64,000 nt of DNA from Paenibacillus flagellatus (GCF_003217775.1 NZ_QJVJ01000003.1:248001-312000); one strand, 5' to 3'; shown: positions 1-11,973, counted from the first letter of the stretch. Numbers and translations: made by a program. The notes: generated from the letters alone by a model not told the origin.

Positions 1-509
1 GATCTCGGCTTCAGCCAAAGCGTATAGACGACATCGTAGACGAACAGACCGACGATGCCGAGCAGCATGCACAGCGGATTGACGAGGACGTACAGCAGAA
101 GGAGGCCGCTTCCGGCCGCCGCCGCCGCGGCGCCTGCAACGATTCGGGGCGATAGCCGCCCGGACGGCAGCGCGCGGCTGCGGGTTCGGGCCATGCGCGT
201 ATCCCGGTGCCGGTCGAGCACGTTGTTCGTCATCGACGCGGCCGCGACGATCAGCGCCGTCCCGACGAGCATATAGACGAAAGCGGGAAATCCGAACGGT
301 CGGCCGGTCGCGAGAAAGCCGCCCGCGACGGCGGCGAACAGGTTGGACATCAGAATGCCCGGCTTGACGACGGTTTTCCAATCGCTCCATCTCGAAGGGA
401 CGGAGGCCGACCGGGAAGCCGTGTTTTCGTCATCGTTCGCGGATTCGTACTTGTTCACGTTCTTATTCGCGTTCTTGTTCACGTTCCATGCATTCTTCTC
501 GTTCCGCAC
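1..509 (-). CDS. ctaB: Heme o synthase (protoheme IX farnesyltransferase), 3' part outside the window
   Basis: Membrane prenyltransferase of the UbiA family that converts heme b to heme o for cytochrome oxidase. About 169 residues are visible. After a hydrophilic Asn/Lys-rich N-terminus (about 45 residues) come the family's opening KPGILMSNL segment and the first membrane helix, then the Mg-prenyl-diphosphate motif NNVLDRHRD followed by ARTRSRALPSGR, and a second pair of helices ending in VYTLWLKP. The C-terminal two thirds lie beyond base 1. I chose the GTG at 509 because a strong AGGAGGAGGG lies upstream (521-530); an in-frame GTG at 482 is the alternative. The gene follows the small frame at 537-737 closely and may be the last member of the pdxS/yggS transcript. 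Confidence 0.85.
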   Translation of the reverse strand, partial: MRNEKNAWNVNKNANKNVNKYESANDDENTASRSASVPSRWSDWKTVVKPGILMSNLFAAVAGGFLATGRPFGFPAFVYMLVGTALIVAAASMTNNVLDRHRDTRMARTRSRALPSGRLSPRIVAGAAAAAAGSGLLLLYVLVNPLCMLLGIVGLFVYDVVYTLWLKPR

Positions 510-536
510 GCGCGTTCGCCCCCTCCTCCTGCCGAG

Positions 537-737
537 TTACCCGGAATCGTTCCCTTTCCGGGCCAGCAGCGTCATTTGCTCTTCGATGATCCGCAGCAAA
601 AATTCGCAATCTTCGATTTCCGTCCGGTTATGGTCCTTTTTGTGCCAGTTCAAGCAAAACCGGACATGCTCCCTCCACTGCTCCAGCTCGTCGTACGTGC
701 AGGCCCGTACCCGTTCATGTTCATGCTCGCGATGCAT
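537..737 (-). CDS. Small conserved-looking protein of 66 residues, unknown function
   Basis: Not recognised. The protein is soluble, charged and His/Glu-rich (it starts MHREHEHERVRA), with a CLNWHKKDHNRTEIEDCEFL stretch holding two cysteines and several histidines, and a predicted amphipathic C-terminal helix. No signal peptide or membrane segment is seen. It looks translated because a good GGGGAGG ribosome-binding site lies 8 nt before the ATG, and this site overlaps the TAA of yggS, which ends 5 bp upstream. That spacing suggests translational coupling to yggS. The first cysteine and neighbouring histidines could bind metal, but this is only an impression from composition. Confidence 0.6.
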   Translation of the reverse strand: MHREHEHERVRACTYDELEQWREHVRFCLNWHKKDHNRTEIEDCEFLLRIIEEQMTLLARKGNDSG

Positions 738-742
738 GTGGA

Positions 743-1426
743 TTACCTCCCCGCCCAGATCGACCCGAGCCGAAGCCAGGTGGCGCCTTCTTCGACGGCG
801 ACCTCGAAGTCGCCCGACATGCCCATGGACAAATGCTCGACCGGATACGGAAACGGATTTTGCGCGTTCAATCGGTCTCTAAGCTTCCTCAACCCTTCGA
901 AAACCGGTCTGGCCGCTTCGGGGCGGTCCGCGAGCGGGGCCATCGTCATCAAACCGACGACCCGGATATGGGGCAGACGGGCGACTTGATCGGCGAAATC
1001 GAACAGCTCCTCGGGCTTCAACCCGTATTTGCTTGTCTCTCCTGAGACGTTAACCTGGACAAAGCATCGCACGGCTCGGTCCAAGACAGCCGCCCGCCTT
1101 TCGATTTCGTGCGCGAGCGGCAGCCGGTCGAGCGAATGAACGTAGTCGAAGCGCGAAATGACGTCTTTGACTTTGTTCGTCTGCAGATGACCGATATAGT
1201 GCCACGTTCCCCGCGAATGAAGCGCCTCCCACTTGTCCCGGGCGTCCGGCCAACGGCTTTCGCCGATATGGGAAGCGCCGCCGAGCTCCATCAGCCGTTC
1301 GGCTTCATGCAGCGTAAGGTGTTTGGTGACGGCGACGACGCTCACTTCATCCCGGCTGCGGCCGCTGCGCCGGCACGCCTCCCGGATTCGCCGTTCGACG
1401 GCTTCCATCCGCTCCTTCGCCTCCAT
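743..1426 (-). CDS. yggS: YggS/PROSC family PLP homeostasis protein
   Basis: Cytosolic PLP-binding protein of fold type III (alanine-racemase-like barrel) without known catalytic activity. The family buffers free PLP and affects amino-acid pools. The 227-residue length is typical. The PLP lysine is in VAVTKHLT (Lys35), followed by the family signatures IGESR, WHYIGHLQTNK, FVQVNVSGE-TSKYG and LSMGMSGDFEVAVEEGATWLRLGS. The ATG at 1426 has an AGGAGG about 9 nt upstream. It lies 26 bp after pdxS, so one transcript would make a PLP synthase subunit and a PLP carrier. In many Bacilli yggS sits in the ylm/sepF cell-division cluster, so this placement next to pdxS is notable. Confidence 0.93.
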   Translation of the reverse strand: MEAKERMEAVERRIREACRRSGRSRDEVSVVAVTKHLTLHEAERLMELGGASHIGESRWPDARDKWEALHSRGTWHYIGHLQTNKVKDVISRFDYVHSLDRLPLAHEIERRAAVLDRAVRCFVQVNVSGETSKYGLKPEELFDFADQVARLPHIRVVGLMTMAPLADRPEAARPVFEGLRKLRDRLNAQNPFPYPVEHLSMGMSGDFEVAVEEGATWLRLGSIWAGR

Positions 1427-1452
1427 CGTATCCGCCTCCTTCCGACCGGCTG

Positions 1453-2334
1453 TTACCAGCCGCGGTCCTGCATCCGTTCCGCCGCCTGCAGCCGGGATAT
1501 TTCGATTCCTTTCATCGGCGCGCCCAAGTTTTTGGACACGTTCGCGATCAGCTCGTAGTCCGTAAAGTGCGTCGCCGCCTGCACGATGGCGCGGGCGAAT
1601 TTCTCCGGCTGGTCCGATTTGAATATGCCCGAACCGACGAACACGCCGTCGGCGCCGAGCGTCATCATCAGCGCCGCATCGGCGGGAGTGGCGACGCCGC
1701 CCGCGGCGAAATTGACGACGGGCAGCTTCCCGGTCTCGTGGACGTGAAGCAGCAGCTCGTAAGGGGCGCCGAGCTGTTTCGCTTCCGCCATCAGCTCGTC
1801 CTTGCTCATCGCCTGCACCTTGCGGATTTGCCCCGTCATCATGCGCATATGCCGCACCGCTTCCACGATGTTGCCCGTCCCCGGCTCTCCCTTCGTGCGG
1901 ATCATGGACGCTCCTTCGCCGATCCGGCGAAGCGCCTCGCCCAAATCGCGCGCTCCGCAGACGAACGGCACCGTAAAATCGCGCTTGTCGATATGATAGC
2001 ATTCGTCGGCCGGCGTGAGCACTTCGCTTTCGTCGATATAGTCCGCGCCGAGCGCCTCCAGCACTTTCGCTTCGACGAAATGCCCGATGCGCGCCTTCGC
2101 CATGACCGGGATCGAGACGGCCTGCATCACCTGTTCGACGACGACCGGGTCGGCCATCCGGGCGACGCCGCCCGCCGCGCGGATGTCCGCCGGCACCCGC
2201 TCCAGCGCCATAACCGCGGACGCTCCGGCCGCCTCGGCGATTTTCGCCTGCTCGGCGTTCATAACGTCCATGATGACGCCGCCTTTTTGCATGTCGGCCA
2301 TGCCTCGTTTCACTCGAATCGTTCCTGTTTCCAT
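1453..2334 (-). CDS. pdxS: Pyridoxal 5'-phosphate synthase subunit PdxS
   Basis: Synthase subunit of the DXP-independent route that makes PLP from ribose 5-phosphate, glyceraldehyde 3-phosphate and ammonia. The 293 residues are full length. The substrate lysine is in [10 protein letters not shown] (Lys80) and the second catalytic lysine in [10 protein letters not shown] (Lys148). [13 protein letters not shown] and GSGIFKS match the phosphate-binding loops. I chose [11 protein letters not shown] as the start because a GGGAGG lies 6 nt before it; an in-frame ATG six codons upstream has no such site. The usual partner pdxT (glutaminase) is not adjacent. The gene upstream by 48 bp is instead a different class I glutamine amidotransferase. 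Confidence 0.96.
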   Translation of the reverse strand: METGTIRVKRGMADMQKGGVIMDVMNAEQAKIAEAAGASAVMALERVPADIRAAGGVARMADPVVVEQVMQAVSIPVMAKARIGHFVEAKVLEALGADYIDESEVLTPADECYHIDKRDFTVPFVCGARDLGEALRRIGEGASMIRTKGEPGTGNIVEAVRHMRMMTGQIRKVQAMSKDELMAEAKQLGAPYELLLHVHETGKLPVVNFAAGGVATPADAALMMTLGADGVFVGSGIFKSDQPEKFARAIVQAATHFTDYELIANVSKNLGAPMKGIEISRLQAAERMQDRGW

Positions 2335-2382
2335 GATCGATCGTCCTCCCATTCGCTATCGATGTAAGATGAACCCGGCGAT

Positions 2383-3159
2383 TCAGTCGCCGACCACCCG
2401 GTACGGCTCGCCGCCTGCCCGGTCGCGGTTGGCGCGTTCGGACTCGCGCGTTCGCATTCGGGATCGGCAGCCCGCTTCCCAACCGTCCAGCAGCTTCCAT
2501 AGGACGGCTTTCGACGCGGACAGCCATTCGGACCGGTCCGTCATATCCTCGGCGCGTTGCACGAATTCCCCGCCACCCAGCTCGAAGCGGCCGTGCTCGA
2601 TCATGCGGCGGATGCCGGATTCGCTGCATTCCAGGTGAAACTGCAAGCCGATCGCGCCGTCCCCGTATTCGAACGCCTGATTCGCGCACCCCAAGCTGAA
2701 CGCGATTCGTGTAGCGCCGTCCGGCAAAGAAAACGTATCGCCGTGCCAATGGAACGGCAGAAATTGCTCCGGAAGCTGGCCGAACGTCTCGGACCGCTTC
2801 GCCTCCTCGGTCAGCCGGACCGGGAACCAGCCGATCTCCTTGACCGGATTGCGCGTCACGCTCCCGCCGGCCGCTTCGGCCAAAAGCTGGGCGCCCAAGC
2901 AAATGCCGAGCACCGGCTTGCCCAGCTGAACCGTTTCCCGGATCAGCCGCTTTTCCGGGACGAGCCACGGATAGTCGGCTTCGTCGTGTACCCCCATCGG
3001 GCCGCCCAGCACGACCAGCATGTCGAACGCCGAAGGGTCCGGCAGCCGGGACGATTCATACAGCGCCGTCCCCGACAGCCGGTGTCCTTTTTCCTTCGCC
3101 CATACCGCGATAAGGTCGGGGGCTTCGAACGGGACGTGCTGCAAGTAGTGAATACGCAT
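2383..3159 (-). CDS. Class I glutamine amidotransferase, GMP-synthase-like, first gene of the pdxS operon
   Basis: Stand-alone class I amidotransferase of 258 residues, of the kind usually annotated 'GMP synthase-like' or gamma-glutamyl hydrolase-like. It has the nucleophile elbow GICLGAQLL (Cys87) and the GLQFHLE motif (His175, Glu177) of the triad. The N-terminal VVLGGPMGVHD loop is typical of the YfeJ-like group. It is not PdxT, which is shorter and has a different signature. Start chosen at 3159 with GGGGAGG 9 nt upstream. It leads a likely operon with pdxS and yggS, from a promoter with a LysR-type box (3198-3265). It might supply ammonia or act on a gamma-glutamyl compound, but no substrate can be read from sequence. 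The last about 25 residues are Arg-rich and probably disordered. Confidence 0.85.
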   Translation of the reverse strand: MRIHYLQHVPFEAPDLIAVWAKEKGHRLSGTALYESSRLPDPSAFDMLVVLGGPMGVHDEADYPWLVPEKRLIRETVQLGKPVLGICLGAQLLAEAAGGSVTRNPVKEIGWFPVRLTEEAKRSETFGQLPEQFLPFHWHGDTFSLPDGATRIAFSLGCANQAFEYGDGAIGLQFHLECSESGIRRMIEHGRFELGGGEFVQRAEDMTDRSEWLSASKAVLWKLLDGWEAGCRSRMRTRESERANRDRAGGEPYRVVGD

Positions 3160-3197
3160 GAAGTTCGCCTCCCCGGTACGAAATGGCAAGCACCTTG

Positions 3198-3265
3198 AGT
3201 ATAAAATCGACCGAACGATATAACAATCCAATTCTTTTACTCCATACGATAGTCTATACCTATCG
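3198..3265 (-). promoter_or_regulatory. Promoter of the amidotransferase-pdxS-yggS operon with upstream LysR-type box
   Basis: Reading the minus strand, TTGTTA (3221-3226) and TATACT (3198-3203) are 17 bp apart, giving a predicted start near 3191. Upstream lies the dyad CGATAG-N7-CTATCG (3247-3265, centre 3256), which is a T-N11-A LysR box centred about 65 bp before the start, the classical LysR recognition position. The 13-mer TACCTATCGTTCT here (3257-3269) recurs exactly at 4438-4450 in the lysR/serC gap. Confidence 0.7.
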
Positions 3266-3290
3266 TTCTCCGGCCCCACTCACCACTCGC

Positions 3291-4376
3291 TTACCCGTAC
3301 CTTTGCAGAAAACTCCGCATAAACGCCGTCAGCGCGAGGCAATCTTCCAACCCGACCGCGTTGTAGATCGAAGCGCGCAAATGACCCGCGTCCCGGTGTC
3401 CTTTCAGCCCGACGAAGCCGTGCCGTTCCGATTCCTTCACGAAAAGCTCGTCCCGTTCCGCGTCCGGCGTCCGAAACGTCACGTTCATCATCGACCGGCT
3501 GTCCCGGCCGGCCAACCCTTCGTAGAAGCCGCCGCTCTCGTCGACGGTGCGGTAGAGCAGCTCCGCCTTCCTCCTATTGTTTCGCTCGATGCCGACGACA
3601 CCGCCGTTGCGGCGAATCCATTTCAGCACAAGGTTGACGATGTAGATAGAAAACACCGGCGGCGTATGGAACAGCGAGCCGTGCTCGGCGTGAACCCGAT
3701 AATTCAAAATGTCGGGGACGGTTCTCGGGATGCCGCGAAGCAAGTCGTTGCGTACGATCACGATCGTAACGCCGGAAGGCCCCGCGTTTTTTTGCGCTCC
3801 GGCGTACACGAGATCGAAGCGGGACATGTCGACCGTCCGCGACAGCAGGTCGCTGGACATGTCGGCTACGAGCGGAACGCCGCCCGGATCGGGAAACTCG
3901 CGAAACTGGGTGCCCGCGATCGTCTCGTTGGTCGTCATATGCACGTAAGCCGCATCCGGGCGGACGGACAGCCCGCGCACGTCCGGAACGTTCCTGAACT
4001 TGTCCGCTTCCGAGCTTGCGGCGACGACGACGTCGCCCACCTTGTCCGCTTCCATCCGGGCTTTGACCGACCATGTGCCGCTGAGCACGTACGCGGCCGT
4101 CCGCCCTTCGACGAGCAAATTCAACGGGACCATGGCGAATTGCGTGCTCGCCCCTCCTTGCAGGAACAACACCTCGCAATCGGAGGGGATGTCGAGCAGC
4201 TCCCGCAGCAATTGCCGGGTTTCGCCGTGGATCGTTTCGTACACCTTGCTTCTGTGAGAAATTTCAAGGACGGACAGGCCGGTGCCGTTCAGATCGAGAA
4301 GCTCCTCCCGCACCTGCTCCAGCACTTCGGCCGGAAGCCGGGCCGGCCCCGCGTTGAAATTGTAGGACTGCGCCAT
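3291..4376 (-). CDS. serC: Phosphoserine aminotransferase
   Basis: PLP-dependent fold type I aminotransferase (class V) that converts 3-phosphohydroxypyruvate and glutamate to phosphoserine in serine synthesis; family members also work in the DXP-dependent vitamin B6 route. The 361 residues are full length. It starts with the hallmark YNFNAGPARLP, carries FLQGGASTQFAMVPLNLL, and has the PLP lysine in YAGAQKNAGPSG (Lys196). The C-terminal GLKGHRDAGHLRASIYNA closes the domain. The ATG at 4376 is preceded by a GGGGGA site. It is transcribed divergently from the LysR gene at 4473, with a 96 bp gap, and appears monocistronic. No serA or serB is nearby, so serine synthesis is not encoded as a block here. 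Confidence 0.96.
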   Translation of the reverse strand: MAQSYNFNAGPARLPAEVLEQVREELLDLNGTGLSVLEISHRSKVYETIHGETRQLLRELLDIPSDCEVLFLQGGASTQFAMVPLNLLVEGRTAAYVLSGTWSVKARMEADKVGDVVVAASSEADKFRNVPDVRGLSVRPDAAYVHMTTNETIAGTQFREFPDPGGVPLVADMSSDLLSRTVDMSRFDLVYAGAQKNAGPSGVTIVIVRNDLLRGIPRTVPDILNYRVHAEHGSLFHTPPVFSIYIVNLVLKWIRRNGGVVGIERNNRRKAELLYRTVDESGGFYEGLAGRDSRSMMNVTFRTPDAERDELFVKESERHGFVGLKGHRDAGHLRASIYNAVGLEDCLALTAFMRSFLQRYG

Positions 4377-4472
4377 CCGGATTCCCCCTTTTCTTTTGAT
4401 ACATTTTCCGTTATGATAATCCAAATATCATTGTTACTACCTATCGTTCTGCATCGAATTGGAGGCATCCCC
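4377..4472. promoter_or_regulatory. serC / lysR divergent promoter region with degenerate LysR box
   Basis: On the plus strand ATTG-N7-CTAT (4430-4444, centre 4437) is a one-mismatch form of the ATAG-N7-CTAT dyads at 3248-3264 and 10748-10762, and still satisfies T-N11-A. The 13-mer TACCTATCGTTCT (4438-4450) is identical to 3257-3269. A plausible serC promoter on the minus strand is TTGGAT (4419-4424), 17 bp, TATCAA (4396-4401). The plus-strand lysR gene has GGAGG 7 nt before its ATG. This layout fits autoregulation plus control of serC. Confidence 0.6.
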
Positions 4473-5369
4473 ATGGAACTGAAACAGCTGGAATATTTTA
4501 TGGCCGTCTGCCGGGAGCTTCACTTCACCCGCGCCGCCGAGAAGCTCGGCATCGCCCAGCCGTCGCTCAGCCAGCAAATCCGTCTGCTCGAGCACGAAAT
4601 CGGCACGCCGCTGTTCGACCGCGTCGGCAAAAAAACGATCATGACCGAAGCGGGCCGGACGCTGCTGCACCACAGCTACAACGTGTTTCACGAGCTGTCC
4701 CAGGCGCGGGCCGCCATCAGCGAGCTGCAAGGCTTGAAGCGCGGGACGCTCAAGATCGGCGCGCTGCTGACGGTCGTCAACTACTTGCTGCCGCCGACCG
4801 TCATCGGGTTCCATCGCAGCTACCCGAACGTCGAGCTGTCCGTTCTCGGCCTGCGCACCGGGGATATATACGACGGGCTGCTGCAAAACGAGCTCGATCT
4901 CGGCATCGCGCTTCTGCCGATGGAGCACGACGACTTGGAATCGATTCCGCTGTACAAAGAAAATCTCGCTCTCGCCGCCCCCGCCGATCATCCGGTCGCC
5001 GAGCTGCCGTTCGTCTCGCTCGACGTCCTGAAGGAGACGCCGTCCGTCCTGCTGCCCGGCACGTATTCGATGCGCCGGCTGATCGACGAGCATTGCCGCG
5101 CGTTCGATTTCGCGCCGCGACCGGTCATGGAGATGACGACGATGGAGTCGATCGTCAACATGGTCGTCAAGGGCGTCGGCGTCACCGTCCTGCCGAAGGC
5201 GTATCTCGATTACATCGCCAATCCGAATATCCGCACCGTTCCGATTCAAAACCCGACGATCACGACGCAGATCGGGCTCGTGTACCGCAAAAACAAATAT
5301 TTGTGTGCGGCGAGCCGGGTTTTCATGGAACAGCTGATCGCGACGATCAAATCGGGCAGCTACAAATAG
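4473..5369 (+). CDS. LysR-family transcriptional regulator, probable controller of the PLP gene island
   Basis: LysR-type regulator of 298 residues. The N-terminal winged helix-turn-helix (residues 1-60) has the typical MELKQLEYFMAVCRELHFTRAAE and QPSLSQQIRLLEHEIGTPLF segments; the rest is a periplasmic-binding-like effector domain ending in a VTVLPKAYLDY segment. The ATG at 4473 follows GGAGGCATCCCC. It is the only plus-strand gene in the first 11 kb and is flanked by divergent serC and by the convergent end of the ArgD-like gene. Matching T-N11-A boxes occur upstream of the amidotransferase-pdxS operon, between serC and lysR, and upstream of the decarboxylase operon. The inducer is unknown; PLP, serine or a gamma-glutamyl compound are possibilities. 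Confidence 0.92.
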   Translation: MELKQLEYFMAVCRELHFTRAAEKLGIAQPSLSQQIRLLEHEIGTPLFDRVGKKTIMTEAGRTLLHHSYNVFHELSQARAAISELQGLKRGTLKIGALLTVVNYLLPPTVIGFHRSYPNVELSVLGLRTGDIYDGLLQNELDLGIALLPMEHDDLESIPLYKENLALAAPADHPVAELPFVSLDVLKETPSVLLPGTYSMRRLIDEHCRAFDFAPRPVMEMTTMESIVNMVVKGVGVTVLPKAYLDYIANPNIRTVPIQNPTITTQIGLVYRKNKYLCAASRVFMEQLIATIKSGSYK

Positions 5370-5423
5370 AACCGGCCGTGCGCGTCCCGAGCCGCCGCGC
5401 CGCATGTCCGGCGGCGACCGCCG

Positions 5424-6605
5424 TCATCCGTCCGAGAGCGCCCCGGCGACAAGGCCGACCGCCCGGTCGATCTCCTCCTCGGTCACGTACAGGCTCGGCA
5501 TAAAGCGGATGACGTCCTGGCCGGCCGGTACGACGAGCAGCCCGCGATCGTGCAGCTTCCCGATGACGGGGGCCGCCGGACCGGCGCATTCGATGCCGAT
5601 CAGCAGCCCCAATCCGCGCACGTCGCGTACGGCGGGGCAAGCCGCCAGCCGTTTCCTCAGCTCGCGCAGCGCATACGCCCCCATCCGCTCCGCCCGCTCG
5701 GGCAGCCGTTCCCCGAGCAGCGTCTCCACGGTCGCCAGTCCGGCGGCCGCGGCCAGCGGAGCACCGCCGAACGTCGAAGCGTGACTGCCCGCGGAGAACG
5801 CGTCGCGAAGCTTGCTCTTCCCCATCATGGCGCCGATCGGGAAGCCGCCGGCCAATCCTTTGGCCAGCGTGACGATATCCGGCTCGATGCCGTAATGCTC
5901 GTAGGCGAACAGCTTGCCCGTCCGTCCCATCCCCGTCTGCACCTCGTCGACGATGAGCAGTACGCCCCGACGCTCGCACAGCTCCGCCAGACGGACCGCG
6001 AACTCGCGATCCGCAGGGCGTACGCCGCTCTCTCCCTGCACCAGCTCCAGCATGACGGCCGCCGTGCGATCGGTCATTTTCTCCTCCACATCGTCCAAAT
6101 CGTTGTACTTCGCATACGCGAACCCTTCCGGCAGCGGGTAAAAGCCGTCCTTCACCTTGTCCTGCCCCGTCGCGGTCAACGTCGCGATCGTCCGGCCGTG
6201 GAACGACTTCTCGAACGTCACGATCTCGAACCTGCCGTTGCCGAGCACCCGCTGATGGTACCGGCGGGCGCACTTGATCGCCGCCTCGTTCGCCTCCGCC
6301 CCGCTGTTGCAAAAGAACACGAGATCCGTGCAGCTGTGGTCGGTCAATAGCTTGGCCAGCTTCTCCTGATCCGGTATCCGAAACAAATTCGAGACGTGCC
6401 ACAGCCGCCCGAGCTGCTCGGCGACACGCGCCGCCACGTTTCCGGGCGCATGGCCGAGATTGCATACCGCGAGACCCGACATGAAGTCGAGATACTCCTT
6501 GCCGTCCTCGTCCCATAACCGGCTCCCTTCGCCCCGCACCAGCGCGATCGGATATTTCGCGTAGGTCGGGAACAGCGAAGAGCCGTATTCCTCCTCAAGC
6601 TTCAT
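5424..6605 (-). CDS. argD: Acetylornithine aminotransferase-like class III aminotransferase
   Basis: PLP-dependent class III (omega) aminotransferase of 393 residues, the size of ArgD. Visible signatures: FCNSGAEANEAAIKCAR (PLP phosphate), FHGRTIATL, the aspartate in LIVDEVQTGMGRTGK, and the PLP lysine in TLAKGLAGGFPIGA (Lys249). ArgD transfers the delta-amino group of N-acetylornithine to 2-oxoglutarate. No other arg genes are beside it, so a role on a different omega-amine, for example a product of the decarboxylase encoded in the same operon, is an alternative. It is the last gene of the decarboxylase-hemL-sufS-argD run; its start lies 5 bp after the stop of the upstream gene, and a GGGGAG serves as ribosome-binding site. 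Confidence 0.87.
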   Translation of the reverse strand: MKLEEEYGSSLFPTYAKYPIALVRGEGSRLWDEDGKEYLDFMSGLAVCNLGHAPGNVAARVAEQLGRLWHVSNLFRIPDQEKLAKLLTDHSCTDLVFFCNSGAEANEAAIKCARRYHQRVLGNGRFEIVTFEKSFHGRTIATLTATGQDKVKDGFYPLPEGFAYAKYNDLDDVEEKMTDRTAAVMLELVQGESGVRPADREFAVRLAELCERRGVLLIVDEVQTGMGRTGKLFAYEHYGIEPDIVTLAKGLAGGFPIGAMMGKSKLRDAFSAGSHASTFGGAPLAAAAGLATVETLLGERLPERAERMGAYALRELRKRLAACPAVRDVRGLGLLIGIECAGPAAPVIGKLHDRGLLVVPAGQDVIRFMPSLYVTEEEIDRAVGLVAGALSDG

Positions 6606-6610
6606 CGTCG

Positions 6611-10650
<4,040 letters not shown>

Positions 10651-10696
10651 AGAGGTCGGTCCATTCCCTTCGAACGAAGTTTCCGTATTCCGGTTC

Positions 10697-10765
10697 AGTA
10701 TAGAACGGGACCGACGATCGTTCAATACGATTGTTTGACTCGTTTCGATAGGAACAACCTATTGA
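10697..10765 (-). promoter_or_regulatory. Promoter of the decarboxylase-hemL-sufS-argD operon with LysR-type box
   Basis: On the minus strand TTGAAC (10720-10725) and TATACT (10697-10702) are separated by 17 bp; the predicted start is near 10690, 40 nt before the ATG. Upstream lies a dyad of TCGATAGG, 5 nt, CCTATTGA (10745-10765, centre 10755). It contains ATAG-N7-CTAT (T-N11-A) and is centred about 65 bp before the start, the same geometry as at 3247-3265. Confidence 0.7.
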
Positions 10766-10839
10766 TACTGGAGAGAAAAAGCGCAGGGATGGAAGCCGCC
10801 TGCGAACCCGTCGACGCCGCCATGGCGCCCGGCTATCGC

Positions 10840-11454
10840 TCAAGCTTGCTTGGAGGGGGTATGGTCGGGGCATTCTTTCAAGGAAGCTTCATGGGTCAAA
10901 TACGTATGGACGAGCTCGCAGTAATGGGGAGCGGCCGCGTCCCCGGCGTTCGGACGGAAATGGACGCAGCCGTAGCAGGGCTCCGCCGCGAACAGGTAGC
11001 CGCTTCGCTGCAAGGCGGCGACGATGGCGCCAAGCCCCAGCTCGAAATGCGCCAGCGCGTCGTCCGAGATCGGCCGCAGCGCGTCCTCCAGCGCACGCCC
11101 CCACCGTTCGACATTCGAAGCCGTCCGTCGGCCCTCCTCGGTCAAGCCGAGCAGCGTGACCCGGCGGTCGTCCGCCTTGGGCGTTTTGACGATGAGCCCC
11201 TTCCGGACGAGCCCGTTCGCCGTTTTTACGGCGGTGACGTGCGTCGTTCCGAGCGCGTGGGCCAAGTTGCCCACCGTCGCCGCATCCCCGCGCGTATGGA
11301 AGGCGAACAGAAGCGTCTGAATTTGGACGGGAGACAAGCCGAGCGCGTCGCTTTCCGCTTGCGTCATTTTTTTGATTGCTTGCGAAAGCCGGAACAGCGA
11401 CATGCCGACACGGGCGGATCGATCGTCCTTCCGCGACCGGGCATCGAATATCAT
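10840..11454 (-). CDS. MarR-family regulator with C-terminal four-cysteine motif
   Basis: Winged helix-turn-helix repressor of 204 residues, longer than a standard MarR (about 145). The MarR fold spans residues 15-150 with the wing in KADDRRVTLLGLTEEG. The extra C-terminal tail carries CxxC (Cys160, Cys163), HYC (Cys179) and ECPDH (Cys195) with nearby histidines. This arrangement is known from some MarR proteins and could bind metal or an Fe-S cluster or sense redox state. The ATG at 11454 follows GGAAGG; a GTG four codons earlier is possible. The gene lies near a glutaredoxin-like gene whose promoter holds a perfect palindrome, so that gene is a likely target. Confidence 0.88.
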   Translation of the reverse strand: MIFDARSRKDDRSARVGMSLFRLSQAIKKMTQAESDALGLSPVQIQTLLFAFHTRGDAATVGNLAHALGTTHVTAVKTANGLVRKGLIVKTPKADDRRVTLLGLTEEGRRTASNVERWGRALEDALRPISDDALAHFELGLGAIVAALQRSGYLFAAEPCYGCVHFRPNAGDAAAPHYCELVHTYLTHEASLKECPDHTPSKQA

Positions 11455-11534
11455 GCGGGACCGCACCTTCCATTCGTTTTTTTCCCATTGTACATGGAAA
11501 CCGGGACGGAAAAAAGCGAACGACGCGGCCTACG

Positions 11535-11558
11535 CCAAAAAAGCTCCCGAAGGAGCTT
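11535..11558 (-). terminator. Rho-independent terminator of the glutaredoxin-like gene
   Basis: On the minus strand AAGCTCC, a CGAA/TTCG tetraloop, GGAGCTT (11541-11558), followed by a T-run (11537-11540 and beyond). It separates the glutaredoxin-like gene from the MarR gene. Confidence 0.85.
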
Positions 11559-11632
11559 GACCGGCGGCGATAGCGCCCGCGTCCGAGGAGGGAGCCGATC
11601 GGAAGCGACTCCCTCGCGCGAATCCGCTTCGA

Positions 11633-11872
11633 TTATCCGTTCTTGACGTCATCCAGGCTCGCGCCGAAGTTGATATGGTAGACGCTTCCGTTGATTACGA
11701 GAGCGGGAACCGACTTGACGCCGGCTTTCTCGGCTTCCTCGATCCGGTTGCGGGCGGTGCCGAGATGGACGACCTCGGTTTGGACTTTGGAAGCGTCCAA
11801 GTAGGACAGCACCGTTTGTTCGGCGTCGACGCATACGGGGCATCCCGCGTGATAAAATACCGCTTTAGACAT
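11633..11872 (-). CDS. Glutaredoxin/thioredoxin-like small protein with CPVC motif
   Basis: Cytosolic thioredoxin-fold protein of 79 residues. The redox motif CPVC is at residues 11-14 after a short beta strand (KAVFYHAG), and the cis-proline is in KSVPALVINGSVYHINFG. The size matches minimal glutaredoxin-like proteins that reduce small disulfides or act as redox sensors; the partner is unknown. It is monocistronic, with its own promoter (11898-11947) and terminator (11535-11558). The palindrome just downstream of the -10 box suggests repression by the MarR protein encoded at 10840-11454. Confidence 0.85.
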   Translation of the reverse strand: MSKAVFYHAGCPVCVDAEQTVLSYLDASKVQTEVVHLGTARNRIEEAEKAGVKSVPALVINGSVYHINFGASLDDVKNG

Positions 11873-11897
11873 GAGAACCAGCTCCTTCGACTATTTA

Positions 11898-11947
11898 TGT
11901 AGCATTGCTACAATTCGAGTATAGCCGCTGATTCCTTATCCGATCAA
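11898..11947 (-). promoter_or_regulatory. Promoter and MarR-type operator of the glutaredoxin-like gene
   Basis: Minus strand: TTGATC (11942-11947), 18 bp, TATACT (11918-11923), then the perfect 7-1-7 palindrome TGTAGCATTGCTACA (11898-11912) across the expected transcription start. That placement would block RNA polymerase. The symmetry and length fit a MarR dimer site. Confidence 0.7.
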
Positions 11948-11973
11948 TTGCGAATCCGTTATCGTAACGATAG

